This document shows positions 1-5,896 of a DNA stretch of 8,204 bases, in pieces; the stretch's first letter is position 1; each line of letters starts with the position of its first letter. The position numbers and the translations under genes are program-made. The notes under the pieces were generated by a model. The model saw nothing but the letters and a program-made list of their open reading frames with translations, ran no database searches and was not told the DNA's origin. The DNA lies in assembly GCA_021443405.1 (NCBI GenBank), contig JABUUA010000076.1:6026-14229 (forward strand), in the 5' to 3' direction. Source of the stretch: Bacteroidaceae bacterium (GTDB lineage Bacteria; Bacteroidota; Bacteroidia; Bacteroidales; Bacteroidaceae).

Positions 1-1
1 T

Positions 2-1249
2 GGTGCTAAGTCCACCATCCTCATCGGTAAGAACGGCGTTGGCAAGACCAATATGATAACTGCCATCAAGCAGGCGCTCAGCTTTGTTTTCTCGAAGAAG
101 AAAAACTGCCCGCAGTACGAATTTATTGCCAGCAGCGACCAGAAGGTGAAGAGTTTTGCCGTCACCGACCCCCGGTATGTGACGAAAGAGCACGGTGGCG
201 ACTACACGTATCCCATCGCGGTGGCTGCGAAGATGCGATTGGGCGAGGCCGTCGTCGATTGGGAGCTGAGAAGACAGACTGCCGACCGAGGTATTGACGA
301 GTCGTATGTGTCGAGAAGTGAAAAGTTCTGGAACGCTTTCCCGGATTTCAGGAATCTTCCTGTGTTCGCCTACTTCTCCGATTCCTATCCCCACGTCGTC
401 TCTACGAAGGGCACAAAAGTTCAGGGCATGCTCGATTCGGGCAACCCGCTGCCGCAGAATGTGGCTTACTACAAGTGGGACGAGGAGCGCAACTGCACGG
501 ATGTGTGGAAGCAGTATTACGTGATGAACTGGAAGAATGTGAGGTACGACAACGAGAAGGGACAGCCTGGTTACATCGAGGCTGTCGCCCAGGCTGTGCG
601 GGAGTTCACGAAGCCAGTTTCGCAGAACGAAGACAATCCGGAATTTGAGGTGGAGACCCTTGTGGCGGAGGCGCGTGGCAAGGACGACGTGCTGGTGGTT
701 GTGTTTCGGGATGGAAGGAAGATTCCTTTCGACTTGCTTCCGCAGGGCTACCACCGCATTCTCTCCATCGTCTTCGACATTGCCCATCGCAGTTATCTGC
801 TCAACCAGCATTGCAACCCGCACGGAGTGGTCTTCATCGACGAGATAGAACTGCACTTGCATCCGTCTCTGGCCCAAGAGGTGATGACGCGACTGCAGAA
901 CACCTTCGCCCATCTCCAGTTCGTGGTATCCACGCACTCGCCGCTGGTGATTGCTGATTACAGGCAGGACGATGAGCATCTCCTGTATGCACTTACGGGG
1001 AATGTGTCGCAACCCAGTTTCGTGTCTGTGGAAAATCTCTACGGCATGAGCTATGTGAGCATTCTGCAAAGCGTGATGGAAACGCCCGAGCGCGACTCCT
1101 TCCTGCACAACCTTGCCGGGGCTTTCCGCTATTGGAGGCAGGCGGGAGACGAGCGACGGGCGAAACAGGTGGCCGAGAAAATCGGTGAGCTCGTAGGTAC
1201 GAACAGTAAATTCTACAGAACGCTGGTGTCCGATGAAAACAATCGTTAA
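2..1249 (+). CDS. ptuA: ABC/AAA-type ATPase, Septu PtuA-like (5' partial)
   Basis: This is the probable ATP-hydrolysing subunit of a Septu-type anti-phage system, expected to control the nuclease encoded next to it. The reading frame is open to the left edge. The first Met, at 53, is not the true start, because the in-frame codons before it encode the Walker A loop GKNGVGKTN (residues 9-17 counted from base 2). Other ATPase motifs follow in order: LLPQGY at residues 245-250, in the place of the ABC signature; Walker B ending in FIDE, with D280-E281 followed by ELHLHP; and the switch STHSP with H312. The 415 visible residues lack only a short N-terminus, which fits a SMC/RecF/OLD-like ATPase of about 450 residues. 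The C-terminal part contains LYGMSYVSIL, resembling the tail of ATPases paired with HNH nucleases. The gene overlaps the nuclease gene by 17 bases, so the two are probably made together. The ATPase fold is near certain; the Septu assignment rests mainly on the pairing. Confidence 0.72.
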   Translation, partial: GAKSTILIGKNGVGKTNMITAIKQALSFVFSKKKNCPQYEFIASSDQKVKSFAVTDPRYVTKEHGGDYTYPIAVAAKMRLGEAVVDWELRRQTADRGIDESYVSRSEKFWNAFPDFRNLPVFAYFSDSYPHVVSTKGTKVQGMLDSGNPLPQNVAYYKWDEERNCTDVWKQYYVMNWKNVRYDNEKGQPGYIEAVAQAVREFTKPVSQNEDNPEFEVETLVAEARGKDDVLVVVFRDGRKIPFDLLPQGYHRILSIVFDIAHRSYLLNQHCNPHGVVFIDEIELHLHPSLAQEVMTRLQNTFAHLQFVVSTHSPLVIADYRQDDEHLLYALTGNVSQPSFVSVENLYGMSYVSILQSVMETPERDSFLHNLAGAFRYWRQAGDERRAKQVAEKIGELVGTNSKFYRTLVSDENNR

Positions 1250-2072
1250 ACGGCAGCATGCCGCGGCGCATGCGCTCATCGACGGGTTCTTGTCGGGCAA
1301 CAAGGAGAGGCACGGCGGCGCTTACGCGGGCGACCTCTATGAGAGGTTGTCGGCCGACTGGACTTCACGACACACGAAAACTCTCAGGGAGTTGAAGGAT
1401 ATTCTGCTCGACGAACAACAGGGGTTGTGTTGCTATTGCATGCGCGACCTTTCGTCGTTGCCGGATGGTGAGAAGACTGTGGAGCACGTCATTGTCAACC
1501 ATCCCGACAGCGAGGAGGAATACAAGCGCTATCTGGGGCATGGCTCGCAACTGGACGAGGCTGACATGATTTCCGCCGCTGAGTTTCTGGACAAGCAACT
1601 GCCGCCACCACCCTATCCGCATAGCGTGGCCTACGAAAATCTGTTGATTTCCTGCAACGGCAGGTGTCACATTGGCGTGAATGCCGCTTTCACGTGTAAC
1701 AACAAGCGCGTGCACACTTTTGTCTGTCCACTGCCACTGATGCCTGATGTTGAGCGCGAGATGGTGTACAGCAGCAATGGCTTCGTTACATGGGCGAGGG
1801 AGACAAACACCGACCCTGACCGCATGGCCACAGAGGTGCTCGGACTGAATCACGACGTGTTGCGCATGATTCGCAGGCTATGGTGCAAGATGTCGAATAT
1901 GGGGACGGACGTTGACGACCGTGACCACGAGGCCATCATCCTCGAGACGCTGGCAGACTTGCTGACGGAAGGGGCCGACGATGCCACGTTGCAACTACTG
2001 TTTATGTTTCGGGGCGATTCTTGGTATTGGACGTTGCTGAAGCAATTCCATTATTTTAAAGACAAGTTCTAA
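1233..2072 (+). CDS. ptuB: HNH endonuclease, Septu PtuB-like (TIGR02646-type)
   Basis: This is a likely DNA nuclease of the HNH/McrA fold and the presumed toxic effector of the ATPase-nuclease pair. In the 279-residue protein the pattern is EQQGLCCYC (Cys66/67 and Cys69), then VEH (Glu84-His85, the general-base His), then YENLLISC (Asn136, Cys141), then Cys145-His146 and CNNK at 155-158. This matches the CxYC...EH...NLLxxC...CNxxK arrangement of HNH proteins found beside PtuA-like ATPases. A longer than usual segment rich in charge and Pro (about 89-130) separates the catalytic His from the NLL motif. The C-terminal part has the EVLGLNHDVLRMIRR helix often seen in this family. The start at 1233 lies inside the end of the ATPase gene and no other ATG gives a full fold. 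The stop is 7 bases before an acetyltransferase gene, with no terminator between them. The HNH call is strong; the Septu role is inferred from the neighbour. Confidence 0.72.
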   Translation: MKTIVKRQHAAAHALIDGFLSGNKERHGGAYAGDLYERLSADWTSRHTKTLRELKDILLDEQQGLCCYCMRDLSSLPDGEKTVEHVIVNHPDSEEEYKRYLGHGSQLDEADMISAAEFLDKQLPPPPYPHSVAYENLLISCNGRCHIGVNAAFTCNNKRVHTFVCPLPLMPDVEREMVYSSNGFVTWARETNTDPDRMATEVLGLNHDVLRMIRRLWCKMSNMGTDVDDRDHEAIILETLADLLTEGADDATLQLLFMFRGDSWYWTLLKQFHYFKDKF

Positions 2073-2079
2073 CAATACA

Positions 2080-2640
2080 ATGACTCACAGCACACTCTCC
2101 CTGTCGCACTACCGCAACGCGCTCTCGCGCCGCCACCAGCTCACGCGGCTGGTGTGGACGTTGGTGTGGAACGCACTGGCCCGCCCGCTGCCCCGCAGTG
2201 CGGCGAGCGGTTGGAAGCGGTGGTTGCTGCGCCGCTTCGGCGCCACCATCCACGACACGGCCGTCGTCTATTCGAGCGCCCGCGTCTATTACCCCAAACA
2301 TCTGACCATGGGCCGCTACGCCTGCCTGGCGTCGGACGTGGATTGCTACAATGTAGCGCCGATAGTACTGAAGGACAACGTCACGGTGTCGCAGGGGGCA
2401 TTCCTCTGCACGGCGAGTCACGACATCACAGACCCTGCCCACCGGCTCATCACGGCTCCGATAGTATTGGAGGAGGCCGTGTGGGTGGGCGCCCGAGCCT
2501 ATGTGGGCATGGGCGTGACCATTGGCGAAGGAGCAGTGGTCGGCGCCACGGCGTCGGTCTATAAGGACGTTGAGCCGTGGACGGTGGTCGGTGGAAATCC
2601 CGCAAAGAAGCTGAAAGATAGAATATTAGTGGGGGGGTAA
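2080..2640 (+). CDS. LbH-fold acetyltransferase, WcaF/colanic-acid type (copy 1)
   Basis: This is a cytoplasmic acyl-CoA-dependent O-acetyltransferase, probably adding acetyl to a sugar of the surface glycan. The 186-residue protein shows imperfect hexapeptide repeats of the left-handed beta-helix from about residue 60 to 165 (for example IVLKDNVTVSQGAFL and VTIGEGAVVGATASV). It has the catalytic His in TASHDI (H114) and the family's end motif PWTVVGGNPAK (166-176). The N-terminal 55 residues are basic and helical, as in WcaF-like enzymes. No clear ribosome binding site precedes the ATG, and only 7 bases separate it from the nuclease gene. The gene is GC-rich; a sample at 2281-2340 is about 63% GC. 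It ends in a run of seven G just before the stop, and one added G would extend the protein by 21 codons (see findings). The acceptor sugar cannot be told from the sequence. Confidence 0.85.
   Translation: MTHSTLSLSHYRNALSRRHQLTRLVWTLVWNALARPLPRSAASGWKRWLLRRFGATIHDTAVVYSSARVYYPKHLTMGRYACLASDVDCYNVAPIVLKDNVTVSQGAFLCTASHDITDPAHRLITAPIVLEEAVWVGARAYVGMGVTIGEGAVVGATASVYKDVEPWTVVGGNPAKKLKDRILVGG
2563..2600 (+). repeat. 38-base near-identical patch, copy 1
   Basis: This segment, encoding KDVEPWTVVGGNP of the first acetyltransferase, matches 3179-3216 in the second acetyltransferase at 36 of 38 bases. The differences are at 2574 (G versus A at 3190) and 2595 (A versus C at 3211). Both copies sit at the same place in the two proteins (residues 162-174), and the genes are far less alike elsewhere. 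Confidence 0.8.
2631..2637 (+). repeat. G7 homopolymer next to the stop codon
   Basis: Seven consecutive G form the last codons (last base of GTG, then GGG GGG) of the first acetyltransferase gene, immediately followed by TAA. Runs of this kind are prone to slippage. An eighth G would bypass the stop and open the frame through the spacer to a TAG at 2700-2702, inside the start of the next gene. Losing one G would add a single residue before a TGA. Confidence 0.85.
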
Positions 2641-2682
2641 ATGACGCTATCGAGAAGCTTCGCCTTATCCGGGATGCAAGAA

Positions 2683-2687
2683 AGGAG
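2683..2687 (+). promoter_or_regulatory. Shine-Dalgarno site AGGAG for the second acetyltransferase
   Basis: AGGAG lies 8 bases before the ATG at 2696, a canonical distance, and it decides this start. It stands out because most other genes in the window have no convincing purine-rich site and instead use overlaps or near-contact with the gene before. It lies in the 55-base spacer after the first acetyltransferase, the longest gap between genes here, so this gene may be translated independently. Confidence 0.6.
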
Positions 2688-2695
2688 ACGAAGAC

Positions 2696-3253
2696 ATGGT
2701 AGAGAACTTCACTCCCATCCAGTCCAACACACTCAGCACACGAGCGAAACTGAGGAATGCCGTGTGGTGTTTGGTGAACAAGACCTTGTTCCGTTGGACG
2801 CCGTCGCGCTTTGGAATATTTCGGAAATACCGAGTCTGGCTTACCCGTTTGTTCGGGAGCAAGATAGATTACAGTTGCAGTCTTATGCCGTCGTGCAAGA
2901 TAGAATATCCGTGGAACGTAACGATGGGGGCACTGTCGTCGTTGGGTGAGGACAGTTGGGTGTATGCGATGGCGCCCATCTCCGTCGGCGAGAAGAGTTG
3001 CATCGGCAAGGACGTATATCTGCTGACTGGTTCACACGACATAGAGAGTCCTCGTTTCACGTTAGTGACAAAGCATATTTCTATCGGTAGTGCCGTTTGG
3101 CTGTCCACAGGAGTAAGGGTCTTACCCGGAGTCTCCATAGGTGACGGGTGTGTCGCTGGCGCTTCGGCAGTCCTTACAAAGGACGTTGAACCGTGGACGG
3201 TGGTCGGTGGCAATCCGGCGAAATTTATAAAAAAGCGAGTTCTTGAGCAATGA
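2696..3253 (+). CDS. LbH-fold acetyltransferase, WcaF/colanic-acid type (copy 2)
   Basis: This is a second O-acetyltransferase of the same family as the preceding gene, presumably acting on a different hydroxyl or sugar of the same glycan. The protein is 185 residues with a helical basic N-terminus, hexapeptide turns from about residue 60 to 165 (PISVGEKSCIGKDVYLL, VSIGDGCVAGASAVL), the catalytic His in TGSHDI at H114, and PWTVVGGNPAK at 166-176. The His and the end motif fall at exactly the same residue numbers as in copy 1, so the two align without net gaps over that span although most positions differ. It is less GC-rich than copy 1 (about 50% in a sample at 3001-3060). This suggests separate origins or an old duplication rather than a recent tandem copy. 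The stop overlaps the start of the next gene in an ATGA at 3250-3253. Confidence 0.85.
   Translation: MVENFTPIQSNTLSTRAKLRNAVWCLVNKTLFRWTPSRFGIFRKYRVWLTRLFGSKIDYSCSLMPSCKIEYPWNVTMGALSSLGEDSWVYAMAPISVGEKSCIGKDVYLLTGSHDIESPRFTLVTKHISIGSAVWLSTGVRVLPGVSIGDGCVAGASAVLTKDVEPWTVVGGNPAKFIKKRVLEQ
3179..3216 (+). repeat. 38-base near-identical patch, copy 2
   Basis: This is the partner of 2563-2600, 616 bases downstream in direct orientation, with two mismatches. It encodes the KDVEPWTVVGGNP end motif of the second acetyltransferase. Confidence 0.8.
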
Positions 3254-4158
3254 AACTTGATTTAACAACCATTATCCTCACCTATAATGAGGAGATACAC
3301 ATCCGCCGGGCGCTGGAGAACGTGTGCCCGCTGTCGCAGAAAGTGATAGTGGTGGACTCGCCCTCCACGGACAGGACGCAGGAGATATGCCGCGAGTTCG
3401 ACAACGTGGAAGTGGTGGTGCATGCCTACCCCGGCAATCAGGCCGAGCAGTTCAACTGGGCGCTGGACCACTGCGCCATCGACACGGAATGGGTGCTGCG
3501 GCTCGACGCCGACGAGTACCTCTACCCCGAACTGGTGGTCGAACTGGAGGAGAAACTGCCCCAACTGCCCAAGTCCGTTTCGGCCCTCTCTCTCTCTCGC
3601 GCGCGCTGTTTTATGGGGCGGCGGCTGCGGCACGGCATCGTGAACAGTGTGCGGCTGGTGCGTCTGTTCCGCAAGGGCATGGCCCGCTCGGAGCAGCGGC
3701 TGATGGACGAGCAGATAGCGGTGCTCGGGGGAGAGGTGGTGGAGATGGAGCACCAGTTTGTAGATGACAACCGCTTGCCCATCGGCGCCTTCGTCCGCAA
3801 GCACGACAACTATGCCTCCCGCGAGGCCGCGCTGCTGCTCTGCAAGGAGTACGGCCTGGGCGCCGACAGCGTGACGCAGGGCGCGAGCCTCAGCAAGGCA
3901 GGCGGAGCGAAGCGGTCGCAGAAGGACTTGTACGCCCGCATGCCCCTGTTCTGGCGCGCCCTGGCCTATTTCGTGTATCGCTACGTGGTGAAGCTCGGTT
4001 TCCTCGACGGGAAGGAAGGTTTCTGCTGGGACTTCTTCCAAGGCCTCTGGTACCGGATGCTGGTGGACTGCAAGGTGTATGAGGCGAAGAAGGCGTGCGG
4101 CAGCGACGCCGAAAAGATAAAGGAATATTTACTCGCACACTATAATATAAAGGTATGA
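3250..4158 (+). CDS. Family 2 glycosyltransferase, WaaE/KdtX-like
   Basis: This is a GT-A fold, nucleotide-sugar-dependent transferase that probably adds one sugar to a lipid-linked glycan at the inner face of the cytoplasmic membrane. The 302-residue protein begins with TTIILTYNEEIHIRRAL, has the nucleotide-binding motif DSPSTDRT (36-43), and carries the metal-binding DAD in LRLDADEY (84-90). The C-terminal part (about 228-280) has the pattern FWRALAYFVYRYVVKLGFLDGKEG...QGLWYRMLVDCKVYE. This is typical of the WaaE-like subgroup and likely lies against or in the membrane. It starts in an ATGA overlap with the acetyltransferase before it and ends in another with the next glycosyltransferase, so translation is probably coupled. 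A (CT)6 then (CG)4 tract occurs inside the gene (residues 113-119). Donor and acceptor are unknown. Confidence 0.88.
   Translation: MKLDLTTIILTYNEEIHIRRALENVCPLSQKVIVVDSPSTDRTQEICREFDNVEVVVHAYPGNQAEQFNWALDHCAIDTEWVLRLDADEYLYPELVVELEEKLPQLPKSVSALSLSRARCFMGRRLRHGIVNSVRLVRLFRKGMARSEQRLMDEQIAVLGGEVVEMEHQFVDDNRLPIGAFVRKHDNYASREAALLLCKEYGLGADSVTQGASLSKAGGAKRSQKDLYARMPLFWRALAYFVYRYVVKLGFLDGKEGFCWDFFQGLWYRMLVDCKVYEAKKACGSDAEKIKEYLLAHYNIKV
3586..3606 (+). repeat. Compound dinucleotide tract (CT)6-(CG)4 within a glycosyltransferase gene
   Basis: Thirteen bases of alternating C and T (3586-3598) run directly into nine bases of alternating C and G (3598-3606). The tract encodes LSLSRAR (residues 113-119). 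Gain or loss of one two-base unit would shift the frame and cut the enzyme short in its middle. The (CT) tract is short for proven phase-variable loci, so a regulatory role is only possible. Confidence 0.7.
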
Positions 4159-4928
4159 AGATATCCGTAATCACCATAGCCTACAACAGTGCCGCTACGC
4201 TGCGCGACACCGTGGAGAGCGTGCTGCGGCAGGAGTACAAGGACCTGGAATACGTGGTGGTGGACGGCGGCTCGACAGACGGGACGGTGGACATCATCCG
4301 CGAGTACGAACCGCAGTTCGGCGGCCGCATGCGCTGGGTGAGCGAGCCCGACCGCGGGCTCTACGACGCCATGAACAAAGGCATCCGCATGGCCACGGGC
4401 GACGTGGTGGGCATCGTGAACTCGGACGACTTCTTCCACCGCACCGACATCATCGGCAAGGTGGCGGAGGCCTTCGCCGAGGACGCGACGCTGGAGGCGG
4501 TGTACGGCGACGTCCGCTTCGTGAACGACGACAATCTGGACCGCACGGTGCGCTACTATTCCTCGAAACACTGGGCGCCGTGGCGTTTCCGCTTCGGCTT
4601 CATGCCCGCGCACCCCTCGTTCTACACCTACCGCCACAACTTCGAGCGCTACGGCTACTACCGCGAGGACTACTACATAGCCTCGGACTACGAACTGCTG
4701 ATACGCTTCCTGCACACCCAGCGGCTGAAGACGCGGTACCTGCCGCTCGACTTCCTGAAGATGCGGAAGGGCGGCCGCAGCACGGCGGGCTGGAAGAGCC
4801 GGCTGGTGCTCAACCGAGAGACGGTGAGAGCGTGCCGGGAGAACGGCATCTGGACGTGCAGTCCCTTGCTGTACCTGAGATACTTTGTGAAGATAGGAGA
4901 ACTGATATTCACCAAAAAGGAAAAATGA
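4155..4928 (+). CDS. Family 2 glycosyltransferase, WfgS-like
   Basis: This is a soluble GT-A type transferase, the second chain-building enzyme of the locus. The 257-residue protein has ISVITIAYNSAATL at the N-terminus, DGGSTDGT (37-44) for nucleotide binding, SEPDRGLYDAMNKGI (63-77), and the metal-site NSDDFF (89-94). The acceptor-side motifs PAHPSFY (151-157) and ASDYELLIRF (176-185) follow. This set is typical of WfgS-like GT2 enzymes of O-antigen and capsule clusters, which are usually about 250 residues, so the gene is full length. The sequence is clearly different from the GT2 before it, so the two are not a recent duplication. ATGA overlaps occur at both ends (4155-4158 and 4925-4928). 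GC is high (about 63% in a sample at 4201-4260). The sugar added cannot be inferred. Confidence 0.88.
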   Translation: MKISVITIAYNSAATLRDTVESVLRQEYKDLEYVVVDGGSTDGTVDIIREYEPQFGGRMRWVSEPDRGLYDAMNKGIRMATGDVVGIVNSDDFFHRTDIIGKVAEAFAEDATLEAVYGDVRFVNDDNLDRTVRYYSSKHWAPWRFRFGFMPAHPSFYTYRHNFERYGYYREDYYIASDYELLIRFLHTQRLKTRYLPLDFLKMRKGGRSTAGWKSRLVLNRETVRACRENGIWTCSPLLYLRYFVKIGELIFTKKEK

Positions 4929-5890
4929 AGATACTGATCACAGGCATACACGGTTTCGTGGGCAGCAATCTGGTGCGGGCCCTGAAGGAGCGTCACGAGC
5001 TGTACGGGCTGGACATCGTGAAGCCTGAGGTGGAGGGAGTGGTGACGACCTATGGCTGGGACGACCTCGAGGCGGGGCGGCTGCCCGAGGTGGACGCCAT
5101 CATCCACTTGGCGGGCAAGGCCCACGACGTGAAGAAGACGGCCGACCGCCAGGTGTACTTCGACGTGAACTACGGGCTCACCGTGCGCATCTACGACTAT
5201 TTCCTGCGGTCGGGGGCGCGGAAGTTCGTTGGCTTCAGCTCTGTGAAGGCGGCCGCCGACAGTGTTCCCGGCGACGTGCTGACGGAAGAGGTGGTGCCGC
5301 GGCCCGTGGGTCCTTACGGCGAATCGAAGATAAAGGCGGAAGCCCACATCCTGGCGCAGAACGGCGCAGCGGCTGGTCAGCACGAGTGGTCGGACACGAC
5401 GGAGAAGCGCACCTACGTGCTGCGGCCGTGCATGATACACGGCCCCGGCAACAAGGGCAACCTCAACTTGCTCTACGGGGTGGTGAGGAAAGGAATTCCC
5501 TGGCCCCTCGGAGCATTTGAAAATCGCAGGTCGTTCACCTCTATCGGTAACCTCTGCTTTGTGATTGAACAGTTGCTGACCAAAGAAGTTGTTTCGGGCA
5601 TCTACAACATGGGCGACGACGAATCGCTCTCGACGAACGAACTCATCGAGGTGATGTGCGAGGCCATGGGAAAGAAGGCGCGCATCTGGCGACTGCCGAA
5701 GGGCCTGATGAGTTTTTGCGCCAAGTGCGGAGATGCGCTACATCTGCCACTTAACTCGGAACGGCTCACCAAACTGACGGAAAGTTATAAGGTGAGCAAC
5801 GAAAAGATAAAGAAGGCAATCGGGATTGACAAGATGCCGATTTCTGCCAAAGATGGTTTGACAAGTACAATAAAGTCTTTTGGGGAATAG
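4925..5890 (+). CDS. NAD-dependent SDR sugar-nucleotide epimerase/reductase, WbpV-like
   Basis: This is an extended short-chain dehydrogenase acting on a nucleotide sugar, most likely making or finishing a UDP-N-acetylated 6-deoxysugar such as UDP-QuiNAc or UDP-FucNAc. The start at 4925 is chosen because the Rossmann motif GIHGFVG (7-13) follows it at once and the ATG overlaps the previous stop in ATGA. The frame is open further upstream (to 4580), but only as an out-of-frame reading of the glycosyltransferase gene. In the 321-residue protein, HLAGKAHD (61-68), FSSVKAA (104-110), the catalytic YxxxK (Y131-K135) and RPCMIHGPGNKGN...PLGAFENRRSF are visible. The last stretch resembles WbpV-type enzymes that partner WbpL-type transferases, and such a transferase is encoded two genes on. 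Codons 1-195 are very GC-rich, while the last third drops to about 40-60%. The exact reaction (epimerisation or 4-keto reduction) is inferred, not shown. Confidence 0.85.
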   Translation: MKILITGIHGFVGSNLVRALKERHELYGLDIVKPEVEGVVTTYGWDDLEAGRLPEVDAIIHLAGKAHDVKKTADRQVYFDVNYGLTVRIYDYFLRSGARKFVGFSSVKAAADSVPGDVLTEEVVPRPVGPYGESKIKAEAHILAQNGAAAGQHEWSDTTEKRTYVLRPCMIHGPGNKGNLNLLYGVVRKGIPWPLGAFENRRSFTSIGNLCFVIEQLLTKEVVSGIYNMGDDESLSTNELIEVMCEAMGKKARIWRLPKGLMSFCAKCGDALHLPLNSERLTKLTESYKVSNEKIKKAIGIDKMPISAKDGLTSTIKSFGE

Positions 5891-5896
5891 AATGCC

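Noticed and set aside
2073..2079. Search for a promoter between the nuclease and acetyltransferase genes
   Set aside because: The gap is only 7 bases. No convincing Bacteroidota -33/-7 pair was recognised within the end of the nuclease gene by eye.
2617..2910. Shared AAGATAGAATAT-like strings near 2616 and 2897
   Set aside because: They are short, not at matching positions in the two acetyltransferase proteins, and likely chance.
2641..2949. A 102-codon open frame beginning with ATG right after the first acetyltransferase stop
   Set aside because: From 2696 on it overlaps the second acetyltransferase in another frame, and that gene has clear family motifs and a ribosome binding site. The peptide has no recognisable domain.
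3262..4041. Minus-strand open frame of 259 codons opposite the first glycosyltransferase
   Set aside because: It is a compositional shadow of the plus-strand gene, with a low-complexity His/Val/Leu-rich product.
4580..4924. An upstream extension of the epimerase frame by 115 codons
   Set aside because: It lies wholly over the WfgS-like glycosyltransferase in another frame. The Rossmann motif begins just after the Met at 4925, where the ATGA overlap also falls.
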